From contig JAZUPB010000006.1 of assembly GCA_045604965.1 (NCBI GenBank), positions 22,722 through 86,721 of the forward strand: a stretch of 64,000 bases of DNA, in the 5' to 3' direction. Within the stretch, counting starts at the first letter, position 1. Every line of letters starts with the position of its first letter. Below are positions 1-8,346 of this stretch, in pieces. Origin of the DNA: JAISGQ01 sp045604965. GTDB taxonomy: Bacteria > Bacillota > Clostridia > Oscillospirales > Acutalibacteraceae. The notes beneath the pieces were generated by a model. It did no database searches. It saw only the letters and a program-made list of their open reading frames with translations, and was not told where the DNA came from. The position numbers were made by a program, and so were the translations under genes.

Positions 1-335
1 GTTCCTGATTCGCTTGATCGACCGAAAGCTACGGCCGATGATTTCGCATCTGTAAACACTCCGCCCGTATCTTCTCCGTCAACAAACACTTTCGTTCCTG
101 CGTGAATAATCAGCAGACCCCCGAAAGTGTAGATGCCGTTTATTCTCTCTCCGTATTCTCCCTGAGTCTGATAGCCAAGGCGTTTACGCACTTTGCCCGT
201 GTGAGCCCTCACCATATTCGGTGCATCGGGAGACCTGCGCATATCCATTGCTGTCGGAGAGTTGGCAAAGTCTACTCCTAAAAACGTAGATATTCCTGTA
301 GTATAAACTGCAGGCGATGAAGGTGATCTTGCCAT
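1..335 (-). CDS. Phage virion protein, N-terminal part (tail or DNA-stabilisation-like)
   Basis: This is the first 111 codons of a gene that runs off the left edge. It starts at an ATG one base after the stop of the upstream gene, so it belongs to the late operon. Residues about 15-50 contain phrases such as FLGVDFANSPT and RRSPDAPNMVR, followed by short beta-rich stretches. This is the style of the tail-hub or packaged-DNA stabilisation beta-propeller proteins that follow adaptors in P22-like podoviruses. The assignment is by pattern and position only. A phage structural role is likely; the exact function is uncertain. Confidence 0.6.
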   Translation of the reverse strand, partial: MARSPSSPAVYTTGISTFLGVDFANSPTAMDMRRSPDAPNMVRAHTGKVRKRLGYQTQGEYGERINGIYTFGGLLIIHAGTKVFVDGEDTGGVFTDAKSSAVAFGRSSESG

Positions 336-336
336 T

Positions 337-1236
337 CTACCAATCCACCCCGTATATAGTCTGTATGGGCTCTTTACCGCCCTTCTCTATAGTGCGCAGT
401 ACGGATAGTTCTGTACTCAGGCGATTATCTATCCAGTATGACAAAGCCTGTGTTTCATCATTACCTACCGTAAGCGCACGAGCTATATGCAGCGGTATGA
501 GAGCTTCTGCCGCAGATACGACTTCAAGCTCAGTATCGTCCGGTGCATCAGGTGGTACCGTTTGTGCCATTCTCCAGTATCGGAATTCAAACTGACCTTC
601 AGCGTCGTAAGGGAGTAGATATGTTCTTGTTCCTACTCTGCGCACGTCCGGGTATTCACGAAAATGGATGCTGTCACTGCTCTGGTATACTCCGTCAAAC
701 TCCCTGAAATCTTCCGGCATTTCGCAGGGAACGTACGGCGCATATATCGGGATTTGCTCTGTACTTTCAAACGCACAAGCGTATAATGCCGGATGCCTGA
801 CGATAAATGGATACGCACTTGTTACTGTCAGCGACACTTCGCCGTTTGTGTTAATGTTATCTTTTGTTACAGTGAATGGTTCTCCACTGACTGAGTACTT
901 TGCGATTTCCTTTTCTTTATCCGAAACAGTTATCGTGACGCTTCCGCTGGTCTCTATGCAGAACGATCGTGCATCAGCCTTTGCGCTGTAGCATTCCGTC
1001 GGCATAAATCCCTTTGATATAAAGCTGTCGCCTATGAGATTCTTTATGCGATGTCGAACTACAATGTGCGTTGAAGGTATTCTGAATATGCTCGCGAGCC
1101 ATTGCACAGCATCATTGATGAAGTATGCCGCTCTGTCACGCAAATCTGCTATCTGATCTTCCGGCGTCGGTATTCCGTTGAGTGTCGCTTCATCAAGAAC
1201 TCTCAGAGTTTTTTCGATGGCTTCTTTTTTTGTCAC
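337..1236 (-). CDS. Phage structural protein, putative head-tail adaptor
   Basis: A 299-residue late protein. The helical N-terminus (about 1-60) and helical C-terminus (about 225-299) resemble the small adaptor or connector proteins that stack under a portal. The middle is beta-rich and looks like an inserted Ig-like or carbohydrate-binding module (runs such as GSVTITVSD and GEVSLTVTSAYP). It follows a terminator-like hairpin, so it may be expressed at a lower level than the capsid genes. I do not recognise a named family; the adaptor call rests on position after the capsid genes and on the helix-beta-helix layout. Confidence 0.6.
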   Translation of the reverse strand: MTKKEAIEKTLRVLDEATLNGIPTPEDQIADLRDRAAYFINDAVQWLASIFRIPSTHIVVRHRIKNLIGDSFISKGFMPTECYSAKADARSFCIETSGSVTITVSDKEKEIAKYSVSGEPFTVTKDNINTNGEVSLTVTSAYPFIVRHPALYACAFESTEQIPIYAPYVPCEMPEDFREFDGVYQSSDSIHFREYPDVRRVGTRTYLLPYDAEGQFEFRYWRMAQTVPPDAPDDTELEVVSAAEALIPLHIARALTVGNDETQALSYWIDNRLSTELSVLRTIEKGGKEPIQTIYGVDW

Positions 1237-1253
1237 TGTTTCTCACCTCTTTT

Positions 1254-1291
1254 AAAAAATCGGGAGCCGCCCACGGCGAGCAGCCCCCGAT
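1254..1291 (-). terminator. Hairpin with T-tract inside the late operon
   Basis: On the minus strand an ATCGGG arm pairs with a CCCGAT arm, with further G-C pairing inside, and a run of six T follows directly. It lies between the 110-residue protein gene and the adaptor gene, so it probably attenuates transcription from capsid genes into tail genes. Confidence 0.6.
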
Positions 1292-1297
1292 CAAATT

Positions 1298-1630
1298 TTA
1301 GATATAGTCGCCCTTTTCGAGAAGGTCAGCTACTACGTCGGGCACTTCGACGTGCTTGTTGACAGGAACTCGGTATGTATATCCGTTGATTCCTACTCCC
1401 ACAGGAGGTGCGCCCTCTGCCGCCTTGATCTTGATCGTACGTTTCGGACGGGCATCGAGGATTGCCTTCATCCCCTTTGCCTCTGAGTCGATCTTTGCAT
1501 TGGTGAGCTTGTCCTCAGGAACTGCTGCCGGGGCGCTGGCTTCCTCAGTTGCTGCCGCAGGTTCGGTATCTACGGTTGTTGCTTCGGGTGCTGCCGCAGG
1601 TTCGGTAGCGGATGTATTTCTTGCTGCCAT
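1298..1630 (-). CDS. Small Ala/Pro/Glu-rich virion-associated protein
   Basis: A 110-residue protein just downstream of the major capsid gene. The start is the ATG at 1630, preceded by an AGGAGGT site that overlaps the capsid stop; a longer in-frame start would read back into the capsid gene. Residues 1-45 are low complexity, rich in Ala, Pro, Glu and Thr. The C-terminal half is a compact domain ending in a segment rich in Val, with GYTYRVPVNKH as its clearest phrase. Small proteins of this kind beside capsid genes are often decoration or head-completion proteins. That role is inferred from position. Confidence 0.65.
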   Translation of the reverse strand: MAARNTSATEPAAAPEATTVDTEPAAATEEASAPAAVPEDKLTNAKIDSEAKGMKAILDARPKRTIKIKAAEGAPPVGVGINGYTYRVPVNKHVEVPDVVADLLEKGDYI

Positions 1631-1657
1631 TTTTATTACCTCCTTATGCTGTTGCTC
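1628..1657 (-). repeat. Translation-initiation cassette, copy 1 of a 30-bp exact repeat
   Basis: Thirty bases (ATG start codon, AGGAGGT site and upstream sequence) are identical to bases 17217-17246, also on the minus strand. Both copies join the end of one gene to the start of the next, although the upstream reading frames differ. Confidence 0.85.
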
Positions 1658-2642
1658 CGGTTTCGATGCGAAGCATTGCAAATTCATTCAAGCGTACTGC
1701 GGTGAAAAGCGTCTTCCAGCCAACAGTCGCCCTCTGATCGATAGGATCCTCGGTACCGCCGGAGCCAAGAGGCTTAATAATGATCTTGGGCTTGCCGCTG
1801 CCCTCCACGTCAACAACGCCGTAAGCATCGCTGCCTATGAGGTTTGAGCAGTAGACATCTGCGCCGTCTGCACCTTCGCCCTCCTTGACAAGTGCGTTGG
1901 TGGTATCGATAATCATCGCACCGTACATCTTGCCGACTTCGCCCTCTTCGATCTTAGCTCCACCGTTATGCACATTGAAATGCTGCCACATAGGATCATC
2001 CATAATGTCCGCTGCAACATCAGTGTGAACAAGGAGAGGGAAATACTTGTTGTTAACGGGGGGCTTGATGTTCTGTCTGCGCAGAGTACGGACACCCTTC
2101 TTAATGAGAGCACCTGTCATAATGTTGTTTGCGGCAACTTCGGCGGTAGATACTCCGTTTGCGTAAAGCACATTTGTGCCGGCACAAACAATATCACGAG
2201 TAACTGTGTCGATAGTGAGGCCAGCCTGTTCTCCGCAAAGAGTTGCTGCCTCTGTCGCTACCGGGTCAATACCGACCATATCGATTTTGTCGGTAGTTGT
2301 TATAAAGTCACCGTACTGTTTTACTGTTCCTCTGACTACAGACATAGACAGTGCGCGACCGGGAGGCGTGATGCCTTCTGTAAGCGCGGTGGTTGCGGCA
2401 GGGAGTGCCTCAAATTTTCTGAAATTTATTGTATCGCCGCCGTGCTTCGGAATCGGTCTTTTCTGACCGTAACGCTGGAACACAAGCTCAGGCAGACAGC
2501 GCTTGAGGAGTGTTCTGTCGTAAAACTCCTTGTTCTCTTCGGTAAGAGTTTCAAGAGTGTTGGTATTGTGGGTTACCGCTCCAATCATAAGCATAAGCGG
2601 AAAAGCGAATATAAGACCTAAAATATGCAGAATTCTTTTCAT
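1644..2642 (-). CDS. Major capsid protein, N4-gp56 family
   Basis: The 332-residue product matches the N4-gp56 major capsid family. After residue 25 it runs through the typical TLETLTEENKEFYDRTLL opening, then GQKRPIPKHGG, FRKFEALPAATTALTEG, an aromatic QYGDF strand and the LTIDTVTRD region. It assembles the icosahedral shell around the scaffold encoded just upstream. The first 25 residues are unusual: basic then strongly hydrophobic, like a signal sequence. The start at 2642 has a modest AAAGGAA site; a later Met at about residue 17 is the alternative. Confidence 0.9.
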   Translation of the reverse strand: MKRILHILGLIFAFPLMLMIGAVTHNTNTLETLTEENKEFYDRTLLKRCLPELVFQRYGQKRPIPKHGGDTINFRKFEALPAATTALTEGITPPGRALSMSVVRGTVKQYGDFITTTDKIDMVGIDPVATEAATLCGEQAGLTIDTVTRDIVCAGTNVLYANGVSTAEVAANNIMTGALIKKGVRTLRRQNIKPPVNNKYFPLLVHTDVAADIMDDPMWQHFNVHNGGAKIEEGEVGKMYGAMIIDTTNALVKEGEGADGADVYCSNLIGSDAYGVVDVEGSGKPKIIIKPLGSGGTEDPIDQRATVGWKTLFTAVRLNEFAMLRIETGATA

Positions 2643-2665
2643 TGTCGTATTCCTTTCTATCGAGA

Positions 2666-3361
2666 TTACGACTTCTTGAGATCTCCATTAAGTGCTGCGC
2701 GATAGACCTTTTCAAAATCTGCATCCGACATAGATGCATACGAGCTTGAATTTCCTGTCGCAGCACCTCCTGAAGAACCGGGGGAAGCCGCTGCATTTGC
2801 GCGTATATCCGTAAGCGCTTCCGATTTGGCTTTATTTTCTCTGTCTGCAAGAATATTGGGAAGTTCCTCAGCTATCCTTGCTCGAAGCAGCATTTCAAGC
2901 GGTATATCGTTTCCGTTGGCACGCTCATCGCGCTGAGCCTCCAGAAGTTCATCACGATACTGCTCGAAATAGCTTCCGAATACAGGGTCGGTTTTTAACC
3001 TTGATTCTTCCTCGCGTAATTGATAGTCCGCAAGCTGAGAACGCAAACGAAAGTTTTCTGCGGTGGTTTCAGGATCTGCGCCTGCATTATCTGCTGCAAC
3101 CATCTGCAGATATTCTTCGTGCTCTCTTCTGGTTGTTACCTTATTTCCTGTGTAAGGGTTTGTGATGTTCAAGCTTTTGACAAATTCGTCAACCTTGGCA
3201 TCCGACATTTTGTTGAGCCGTTCGGAAAACGCTTTTGTTTGCGCGTGTGTATCGTTCTGTGTAACGGCGGCGGCACCGTCTCCCTCTGCTGTGTCTCCAT
3301 CTGCGGCAGCAGAAGCTTCTTCAGCAGCGGTATTATCAGCCAAATAATCTGTATCGTACAT
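2666..3361 (-). CDS. Phage scaffolding protein
   Basis: A 231-residue acidic, mostly helical protein located between portal and capsid genes, the normal site of a scaffold. The N-terminus is Ala/Glu/Asp rich. The middle (about 85-190) is predicted coiled coil with many Glu, Arg and Leu residues. A Gly/Ser/Ala linker near 195-210 precedes a short C-terminal helix ending in lysines, which in P22-like scaffolds is the coat-binding end. Identification is from composition, length and gene order rather than a specific motif. Confidence 0.75.
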   Translation of the reverse strand: MYDTDYLADNTAAEEASAAADGDTAEGDGAAAVTQNDTHAQTKAFSERLNKMSDAKVDEFVKSLNITNPYTGNKVTTRREHEEYLQMVAADNAGADPETTAENFRLRSQLADYQLREEESRLKTDPVFGSYFEQYRDELLEAQRDERANGNDIPLEMLLRARIAEELPNILADRENKAKSEALTDIRANAAASPGSSGGAATGNSSSYASMSDADFEKVYRAALNGDLKKS

Positions 3362-3430
3362 ATTTGTACTCCTTTCACGTTTTGTGGGCGAGGTTCGGAA
3401 CGTTACCGTTTTTCAGCCCTATAAACAGGA

Positions 3431-3607
3431 TTATTCCTGATTATTTATGATTCTCTCTATTTTTTCGGTGTGACCACAAGCTTTATTATGGCATTGCAAT
3501 GTCGTAACTCTCACGATTTCCGTCTTTTCATCAGGTGTATCATCGTGCCTTGCAGTAAGTTTTGAATCCATTATGTACATAATTGCTCCACACTTAGGGC
3601 AATCCAT
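3431..3607 (-). CDS. Small zinc-ribbon protein, 58 residues
   Basis: A short gene between portal and scaffold. The ATG at 3607 overlaps the portal TAA stop (TAATG) and is preceded by AGGAGGTGG at good spacing. The 58-residue product has a CPKC pair at residues 3-6 and a CHNKAC pair at 39-44, giving four cysteines that could bind one zinc. Charged residues fill the space between. It could be a minor virion or assembly factor; no function can be assigned. Confidence 0.75.
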   Translation of the reverse strand: MDCPKCGAIMYIMDSKLTARHDDTPDEKTEIVRVTTLQCHNKACGHTEKIERIINNQE

Positions 3608-5388
3608 TATGCTCCACCTCCTATCGAAGGTATTGTGGGCGCTTTTGGTATTGCAGGAAGCGGCGTTGCCCCTGCTCCTGCAGGATTTAATGTCATACCA
3701 GGCGTACCAATTTCATTCTGTGCATTAGACGGTGCGATCTGCTGTGACATCTGCATTGCCGTCTGAGCGATCTGCTGCAGCTGCTGAGGATCTGTTATCT
3801 GCTGCAGCTGAGCTTCGATATTTGCTCCACGCTTTTCTCGCATCTGCTTAAGTCTCTCCTTGAAGGGTATAACATTATGCGGTGCCAGCTCGATATACTC
3901 ATCGGTAGTTATATCTCCTCGCTCCCAGAGCTTGTCGAGAGTAGCCTGTGCGAGGACTTCGCCATACTCAGACGAAGCGCCGACATCTATCTGTAAATCA
4001 AACTCACAGTCTGCATATGATGTTCCCGTAAACGGTCTCGTCTTATCGAGCTCATCTTTTTCCGGAGAATCAACCGTTATGTTGCGTTCCGTATGGTAGT
4101 ACGCTTTGATAAGCTCTTCCCATATTTTACCCACGCCCTGTATACATCTGTAGAAGCGTTTCTGTACTTCTTCGATGGGTGTCTTGGCCTGATTCTGCAG
4201 AGCTATGATTGCAGATGCCGCTATACTTGCACCAATAGGCTCGCCTGTACTGACCTCACTTACTCCCGACACGGTTCTCTGCAGGTCAAAAAGAGTGCTT
4301 ACAAGGTTTGTGGCTGCAGCTGACATTACAGGAGGGTTTAAATAGTAAATACCCTGTCCTGTCTGGCAGTGATCAATCAAATGCTCTCCCGGTTCATTTG
4401 TTATCGGCTGATTTAATGCATTTGGTTTGGATACGACTTTAGGCCACGCCACCTGCTGAACAGACAGCACCTCCATTGCCTTGAGGAAATTTATAGCCTT
4501 CTGGGTTGGAATAAGATCTACAGCTTCACCTATTCCGAATATGCATTTCTTTCGAATCTCCCAGTTCATTACCTCAATGGGATATATACATATCTTATGA
4601 GTTCTTCCTTCCGGAGTGAGGCAACGTTCCTTTATCACATCCACGCCTTTGGTTGCTTTGTCAAAATAAATTGCGCCATCTTCTTTACGATAGTATCGTG
4701 TCAGCAGTGTGCATTTTTTCTGACCTCGCATTTCGTGCTGAGCTGCATCATAACCTTCGTCTGCAGTATCTTCGTCGCCGCAGATTTCAGCGACACGCTT
4801 ACAGCCTTCGGATTCAGCAATCGCTTTGACTTCATCAACAGTCTTTCTCTGAGCTATGATGATATACGGCTGAGACTGCACATTCCTGTCCTGAGGATTG
4901 CCGAATATAACATTGAGAGGATCAAGAGTTTCTCCTCTGATCTCTCCTATGTATGGCTTTTCCGTACCGCCTTTCACGCCTGCATCAAAGTAGTAGTGGA
5001 ATATTCCTGTGCCAAGAGTAGCGGCATCGTCAAGGCATTCTGCGTTGAGTTTGTCCTGCTCGCATCTTCTCCACAGCTGACGTGCATAATCAGAAAAATC
5101 CTGCGCACCGTTATGCGCAAATTCACGTTTAAGAGTATCGTCGCATACCTCAGCTACCGTATAATTTATTGAAACAGGCTGATTGAGTATACTCGACCGC
5201 TTTGCACGTATGAACATCTTTACGATATTAAATACGGGGCGTGGTAAATGTTTGGTTCGCTCGGTCTTTGGTGCCCACTGATCGCCCTCTTTGAAGCGAA
5301 TATACATTGGGAAATCAGTATTGAATTTCATTGTCTTCTGGTAGGTAAGTCCGTTCTGATATTCCTCCCAAGCTTTAGTGTCCGGCAT
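3607..5388 (-). CDS. Portal protein, podovirus (P22-like) type
   Basis: A 593-residue portal subunit, which forms the dodecameric DNA gate of the head. It opens with a short helical region and the RFKEGDQW segment typical of P22-like portals, continues through a clip/stem region with QKAINFLKAMEVLS and a QRTVSGVSEVSTG stretch (about 375-390), and ends in a helical barrel tail rich in Gln and Pro from about residue 520. Length fits podovirus portals. Its ATG overlaps the stop of the preceding gene (TAATG), indicating coupled translation. Confidence 0.88.
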   Translation of the reverse strand: MPDTKAWEEYQNGLTYQKTMKFNTDFPMYIRFKEGDQWAPKTERTKHLPRPVFNIVKMFIRAKRSSILNQPVSINYTVAEVCDDTLKREFAHNGAQDFSDYARQLWRRCEQDKLNAECLDDAATLGTGIFHYYFDAGVKGGTEKPYIGEIRGETLDPLNVIFGNPQDRNVQSQPYIIIAQRKTVDEVKAIAESEGCKRVAEICGDEDTADEGYDAAQHEMRGQKKCTLLTRYYRKEDGAIYFDKATKGVDVIKERCLTPEGRTHKICIYPIEVMNWEIRKKCIFGIGEAVDLIPTQKAINFLKAMEVLSVQQVAWPKVVSKPNALNQPITNEPGEHLIDHCQTGQGIYYLNPPVMSAAATNLVSTLFDLQRTVSGVSEVSTGEPIGASIAASAIIALQNQAKTPIEEVQKRFYRCIQGVGKIWEELIKAYYHTERNITVDSPEKDELDKTRPFTGTSYADCEFDLQIDVGASSEYGEVLAQATLDKLWERGDITTDEYIELAPHNVIPFKERLKQMREKRGANIEAQLQQITDPQQLQQIAQTAMQMSQQIAPSNAQNEIGTPGMTLNPAGAGATPLPAIPKAPTIPSIGGGA

Positions 5389-5714
5389 TACTCTTCACCG
5401 CCCTTAGGTCCGTAAAGGAATTCTCTCAGAATCTCTGATGCTTCGTCAGCTTTTCCCGAAATGTTTGTGCTTTTGAGCGTTTCAACCTCTTTTCGGGCGG
5501 CAGCTGCGTCCTCCTCAGCTTTGTCTATCTGAGCGAGCAGTTCGTCCATTTCGCTTGCGTGGATAAGTCGCCATCCCTGTGCAGCAAGCATCTTTGCTGT
5601 CCAGCTGATTATTTCTTCAGCATTCGTATTGAGCAGCAGTGTTAGCTGTCCGCTCAGCTTATTAAGCTTCCTGAGCTTCAGCCTTTCGACAACTCTCTTG
5701 GTAAACTTCACCAA
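5388..5714 (-). CDS. Hypothetical phage protein between terminase and portal
   Basis: A 108-residue protein overlapping the large-terminase stop by a few bases. The N-terminus is basic (many Lys and Arg in residues 1-20), followed by a hydrophobic helix and a Glu/Ala-rich coiled-coil segment (about 60-90). I do not recognise a family. Position suggests a packaging or head-assembly accessory role, and the basic N-terminus could bind DNA. Confidence 0.6.
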   Translation of the reverse strand: MVKFTKRVVERLKLRKLNKLSGQLTLLLNTNAEEIISWTAKMLAAQGWRLIHASEMDELLAQIDKAEEDAAAARKEVETLKSTNISGKADEASEILREFLYGPKGGEE

Positions 5715-7045
5715 TCTATTATTCCTCCTTGATAAACCTCCGGCTCTCGAAGAGCAGACGGAAGATTGTTCGATTTCTTTTGTACTGTTCGTGCAGCGTA
5801 TGGTCTTCCTGCGCAGAAATAACGTATCGCATCGGGAGCGTGAGTAATGTCGTGCGGTGTAGTTGCTGCGTCACTGCTTTGCTTTGCGTCATACTGCAGA
5901 AGCGGTATACACCGAATCAAGTTCTGGCAATTTGAAGACACCTTTAACCCTGCGGTAGGCTGTCCGTCATTATCGTAATAAACTTTCAGCCATTCTTTCA
6001 TATCGAGCCATCCGGCAACACGCTCATTACTTGCCTTTGTCAGATATACTCCATTTTCCTGAAATATCTCAGCCACACTTTTACCTGTTTCCTGACGTCT
6101 ATTCCACATATCAGGCGGTGCAAGGTGCTCGTATATCTCTTCGCCGTCACACATACTCTTTATCGCCTTGGCTGCGTCTGAGATAATCAATCCCGACTGA
6201 TATATCTCGCGGTACACAAAAGCCTGTCCTTCAGGAGATACTGCAATAAGATAACCTGCAAGCATATCGAGACCGTAGTCCATAGCGAAGTATCGCCGCC
6301 AAGTTTGCGGTATCGGAAATGGCTCTGCTATGTGTACTGCCGCTCGCCATTCCGTGAAATACTGTCCAATAAACGAATCCCACTTCCCGTAAAGCCACGC
6401 ATCACGCAGCTGAGGAGAAAGTGACTCAAGGTTCTTTACGTATTCAGGGTCTGATTCCAGCAAGGCAGGATTGTCATACACTGTCGCTGCTATGAACGTA
6501 TAATCATCAGGATCCTCGTCAGGCTGAAAATCGCGGTCTATAAACAGGCGTTTCACCCACGCGTGTCCAACATCACCCGGATTGCAGGTGAGATAGATGT
6601 GACGCGGAAAATTATTAACGCCTCGTACGCAGGGTTTGAGCTTATCGAACCACTCCCACAAAAACTGCGTAGCTTCATCGATGAAGATTACATCGTATTC
6701 GTTGCCCTGGTATCGCCTCAGATCATTGTCATTGTCGCAGTAGCCGAATATTATCTGACTCTTGCCAACTCTCAGTGTCTTTTCTTTATCGTTGTATTTG
6801 GCTCTGAATACCTTACCTTCGAGCATATCCCTGAGAGGTTCTATGTGGTTCTTCTGCAAATCAGGGTAGTTGCGACGAAGGATAAGTATTCTGATTCCCT
6901 GAAAATAGATTGCCAGCAGTGCTGCTTTTACACGCACTGCCCAGCTCTTACCTCCGCCTCGTGCGCCACCGTAGCAAACGTATCTCTGCTTTGCTCTCAG
7001 GAAAGCGTCCTGCTTTTTTGTCGGCTTCGGTATTGTTAATGTCAT
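5708..7045 (-). CDS. terL: Terminase large subunit
   Basis: A 445-residue DNA-packaging motor. The N-terminal ATPase has a Walker A motif GGARGGGKS at 26-34, and a Walker B with catalytic acid in VIFIDEATQF near residue 120. The C-terminal RNase H-like nuclease has an early Asp in AMDYGLD near 250 and a late Asp in the THAPDAIRYF stretch near 415. Length is normal for the family. The start overlaps the small-subunit stop, giving translational coupling. It pulls DNA into proheads through the portal encoded downstream and cuts the concatemer. Confidence 0.94.
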   Translation of the reverse strand: MTLTIPKPTKKQDAFLRAKQRYVCYGGARGGGKSWAVRVKAALLAIYFQGIRILILRRNYPDLQKNHIEPLRDMLEGKVFRAKYNDKEKTLRVGKSQIIFGYCDNDNDLRRYQGNEYDVIFIDEATQFLWEWFDKLKPCVRGVNNFPRHIYLTCNPGDVGHAWVKRLFIDRDFQPDEDPDDYTFIAATVYDNPALLESDPEYVKNLESLSPQLRDAWLYGKWDSFIGQYFTEWRAAVHIAEPFPIPQTWRRYFAMDYGLDMLAGYLIAVSPEGQAFVYREIYQSGLIISDAAKAIKSMCDGEEIYEHLAPPDMWNRRQETGKSVAEIFQENGVYLTKASNERVAGWLDMKEWLKVYYDNDGQPTAGLKVSSNCQNLIRCIPLLQYDAKQSSDAATTPHDITHAPDAIRYFCAGRPYAARTVQKKSNNLPSALREPEVYQGGIIDW

Positions 7046-7530
7046 ACCGCGTAATCATTCACTCCGCCTTCAAAGTGGACAGTGACTTCTGTGTCAACCT
7101 TTTCTTCGGTGACCTGCTTATCCTTCCACGTATCAGGCTTGCGATTTCCAAGCCAATATTTTTGCGCTGCAGTATCTGCAGGAATATGGACCTCTTCGAC
7201 ACCTTCTACAAGCTCATCCCACTCTCTGATCTTTCGGCCTGTTTCTGCGTCGTATTCTACCCGACGCAGCTTGTGATTCTTCTTTACTGATGCGTTGTAG
7301 CCTGTACATTTCTTGTATAGAGAGTTTTCAACGATAATGTCAGCTACTTCGCGTGCGCGCGATAGGGCGTTACTTATGGGAGGATATTTCTTTTCCCACT
7401 CCGCAAGAGTTTTTCTGTTTATTCCAATGTTGTGTGCAATTTGTTCTCTGTTTAGTCCGTTCCTCGCCCAGGCCGACAGCTGAAGCAACCCGTCCTCTGA
7501 TAGCCATATCTCATATTTTGGTTTTGCCAT
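7042..7530 (-). CDS. terS: Terminase small subunit
   Basis: A 162-residue DNA-recognition subunit of the packaging machine. The N-terminal helix-turn-helix (about 15-50, with REQIAHNIGINRKTLAEWEKKYP) is typical of TerS. The middle forms the oligomerisation region and the C-terminus contains WLGNRKPDTWKDK. The start is the ATG at 7530, preceded by AAAGGAGG; an open frame continues upstream but crosses a large palindrome and is unlikely to be coding. It probably binds the packaging site, which may be that palindrome. Confidence 0.88.
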   Translation of the reverse strand: MAKPKYEIWLSEDGLLQLSAWARNGLNREQIAHNIGINRKTLAEWEKKYPPISNALSRAREVADIIVENSLYKKCTGYNASVKKNHKLRRVEYDAETGRKIREWDELVEGVEEVHIPADTAAQKYWLGNRKPDTWKDKQVTEEKVDTEVTVHFEGGVNDYAV

Positions 7531-7559
7531 ATTCCGCCACCCTCCTTTTATGCAGCGGT

Positions 7560-7626
7560 CCTCCTTAATCGGAAGCGTTGCGGAAATGACGGCAGGTGTC
7601 ATAACGCTTCCGATTCCGTAAGGAGG
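7560..7626. repeat. Large inverted repeat upstream of terS (candidate packaging or late-control site)
   Basis: CCTCCTTAATCGGAAGCGTT at 7560-7579 faces AACGCTTCCGATT at 7603-7615 and TAAGGAGG at 7619-7626. Thirteen inner base pairs are perfect, and the outer TAAGGAGG arm continues after a 3-base bulge. The loop is 23 bases. The site sits in the gap of about 190 bases between the HTH gene and terS, where cos or pac sites and late promoters are commonly found. It has no T-tract on the minus strand, so it is not a simple terminator. Confidence 0.8.
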
Positions 7627-7720
7627 TTCGGACGCAGGTACGCTTCTGCATCCCATATTCACATTAACACGATTTGAGTGTCTGTTATCTGCAAGTTTAT
7701 ATAAAAGCAAAGAGCCGGAA

Positions 7721-7990
7721 TTACTCCCAGCTCTCATAAAATCTCTTACGAATACGGTATATAGTTGTTGCGTCGATGTGATGTTTCATAGCGATCTGAG
7801 TAATTGATAAATCGCTCCGTGTCATTGCATCGAACAAAGCCGCTCGATGATCTCCTCCGCATATGGTGCAGAGGTTTAATATCTTATGCCGCATCTCTTC
7901 GGGCTGTTGTTCGTAAGTCCAGCAGGTAAACGCTATATAACCTTGTTGTTCGTAAGAAAGATTTATTCCTTTTCGTTTTCGGAAATTCAC
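7721..7990 (-). CDS. HTH protein, possible late-gene regulator
   Basis: An 89-residue protein. The likely start is the GTG at 7990, which overlaps the upstream stop as GTGA; upstream in-frame Met codons lie inside the preceding gene. A CTICGGDH motif occurs mid-protein, and the C-terminal half (about 55-85) is a helix-turn-helix with SITQIAMKHHIDATTIYRIRK. It is the last gene before terS, where many Gram-positive phages keep the activator of late transcription (ArpU or sigma-like). That role is inferred from position. Confidence 0.65.
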   Translation of the reverse strand: MNFRKRKGINLSYEQQGYIAFTCWTYEQQPEEMRHKILNLCTICGGDHRAALFDAMTRSDLSITQIAMKHHIDATTIYRIRKRFYESWE

Positions 7991-8346
7991 GTTATCATCT
8001 CGCTCTCGGTCACACCTCGCCATTCGGGTGTACATTTGCCGTCCTTATCGCAGCAGTCCTTTGTCTTCCAGTGAGCACAGAAGCGGCAGATGAATGTATA
8101 TCGCCCCTCAGCCGCTCGGAGGATGCTCTCTATGTCGTGCTGGGCTGTGAGGGAAATAAGTGGGTTGTTTTTGTGGAATTCATTCCATTTATGCACTAAC
8201 TCTTCGGGAGTCGTTGCTGTGATGCTTATTCCGCATTCAGTACAATACGCAAACCATATACCATCTTCAGGCGAGTTAAATCTTTGGATTGCGTTAGTTG
8301 TCGGAGCAGTGCCGCATTTACAGCATGGATGTATTTTCTTTCTCAT
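7987..8346 (-). CDS. Lar-like restriction-alleviation zinc protein
   Basis: A 119-residue protein with a zinc ribbon at its N-terminus (CCKCGT at about 8-13 and YCTECG at 35-40), followed by TPEELVHKWNEF. This arrangement is characteristic of the Lar family; Lar of the Rac prophage weakens type I restriction by the host. A second cysteine cluster (ICRFCAHW, CC, C) near 85-105 forms another possible zinc site. The start overlaps the upstream stop (ATGA). An anti-restriction role follows from the family and is not proven here. Confidence 0.65.
   Translation of the reverse strand: MRKKIHPCCKCGTAPTTNAIQRFNSPEDGIWFAYCTECGISITATTPEELVHKWNEFHKNNPLISLTAQHDIESILRAAEGRYTFICRFCAHWKTKDCCDKDGKCTPEWRGVTESEMIT

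Noticed and set aside
1356..2621. Plus-strand frames opposite the capsid gene
   Set aside because: They mirror the Ala-rich and capsid coding regions and lack start signals.
7531..7737. N-terminal extension of terS through the palindrome
   Set aside because: The frame is open, but the extension reads across a structured repeat, is not terS-like, and the ATG at 7530 has its own ribosome site.
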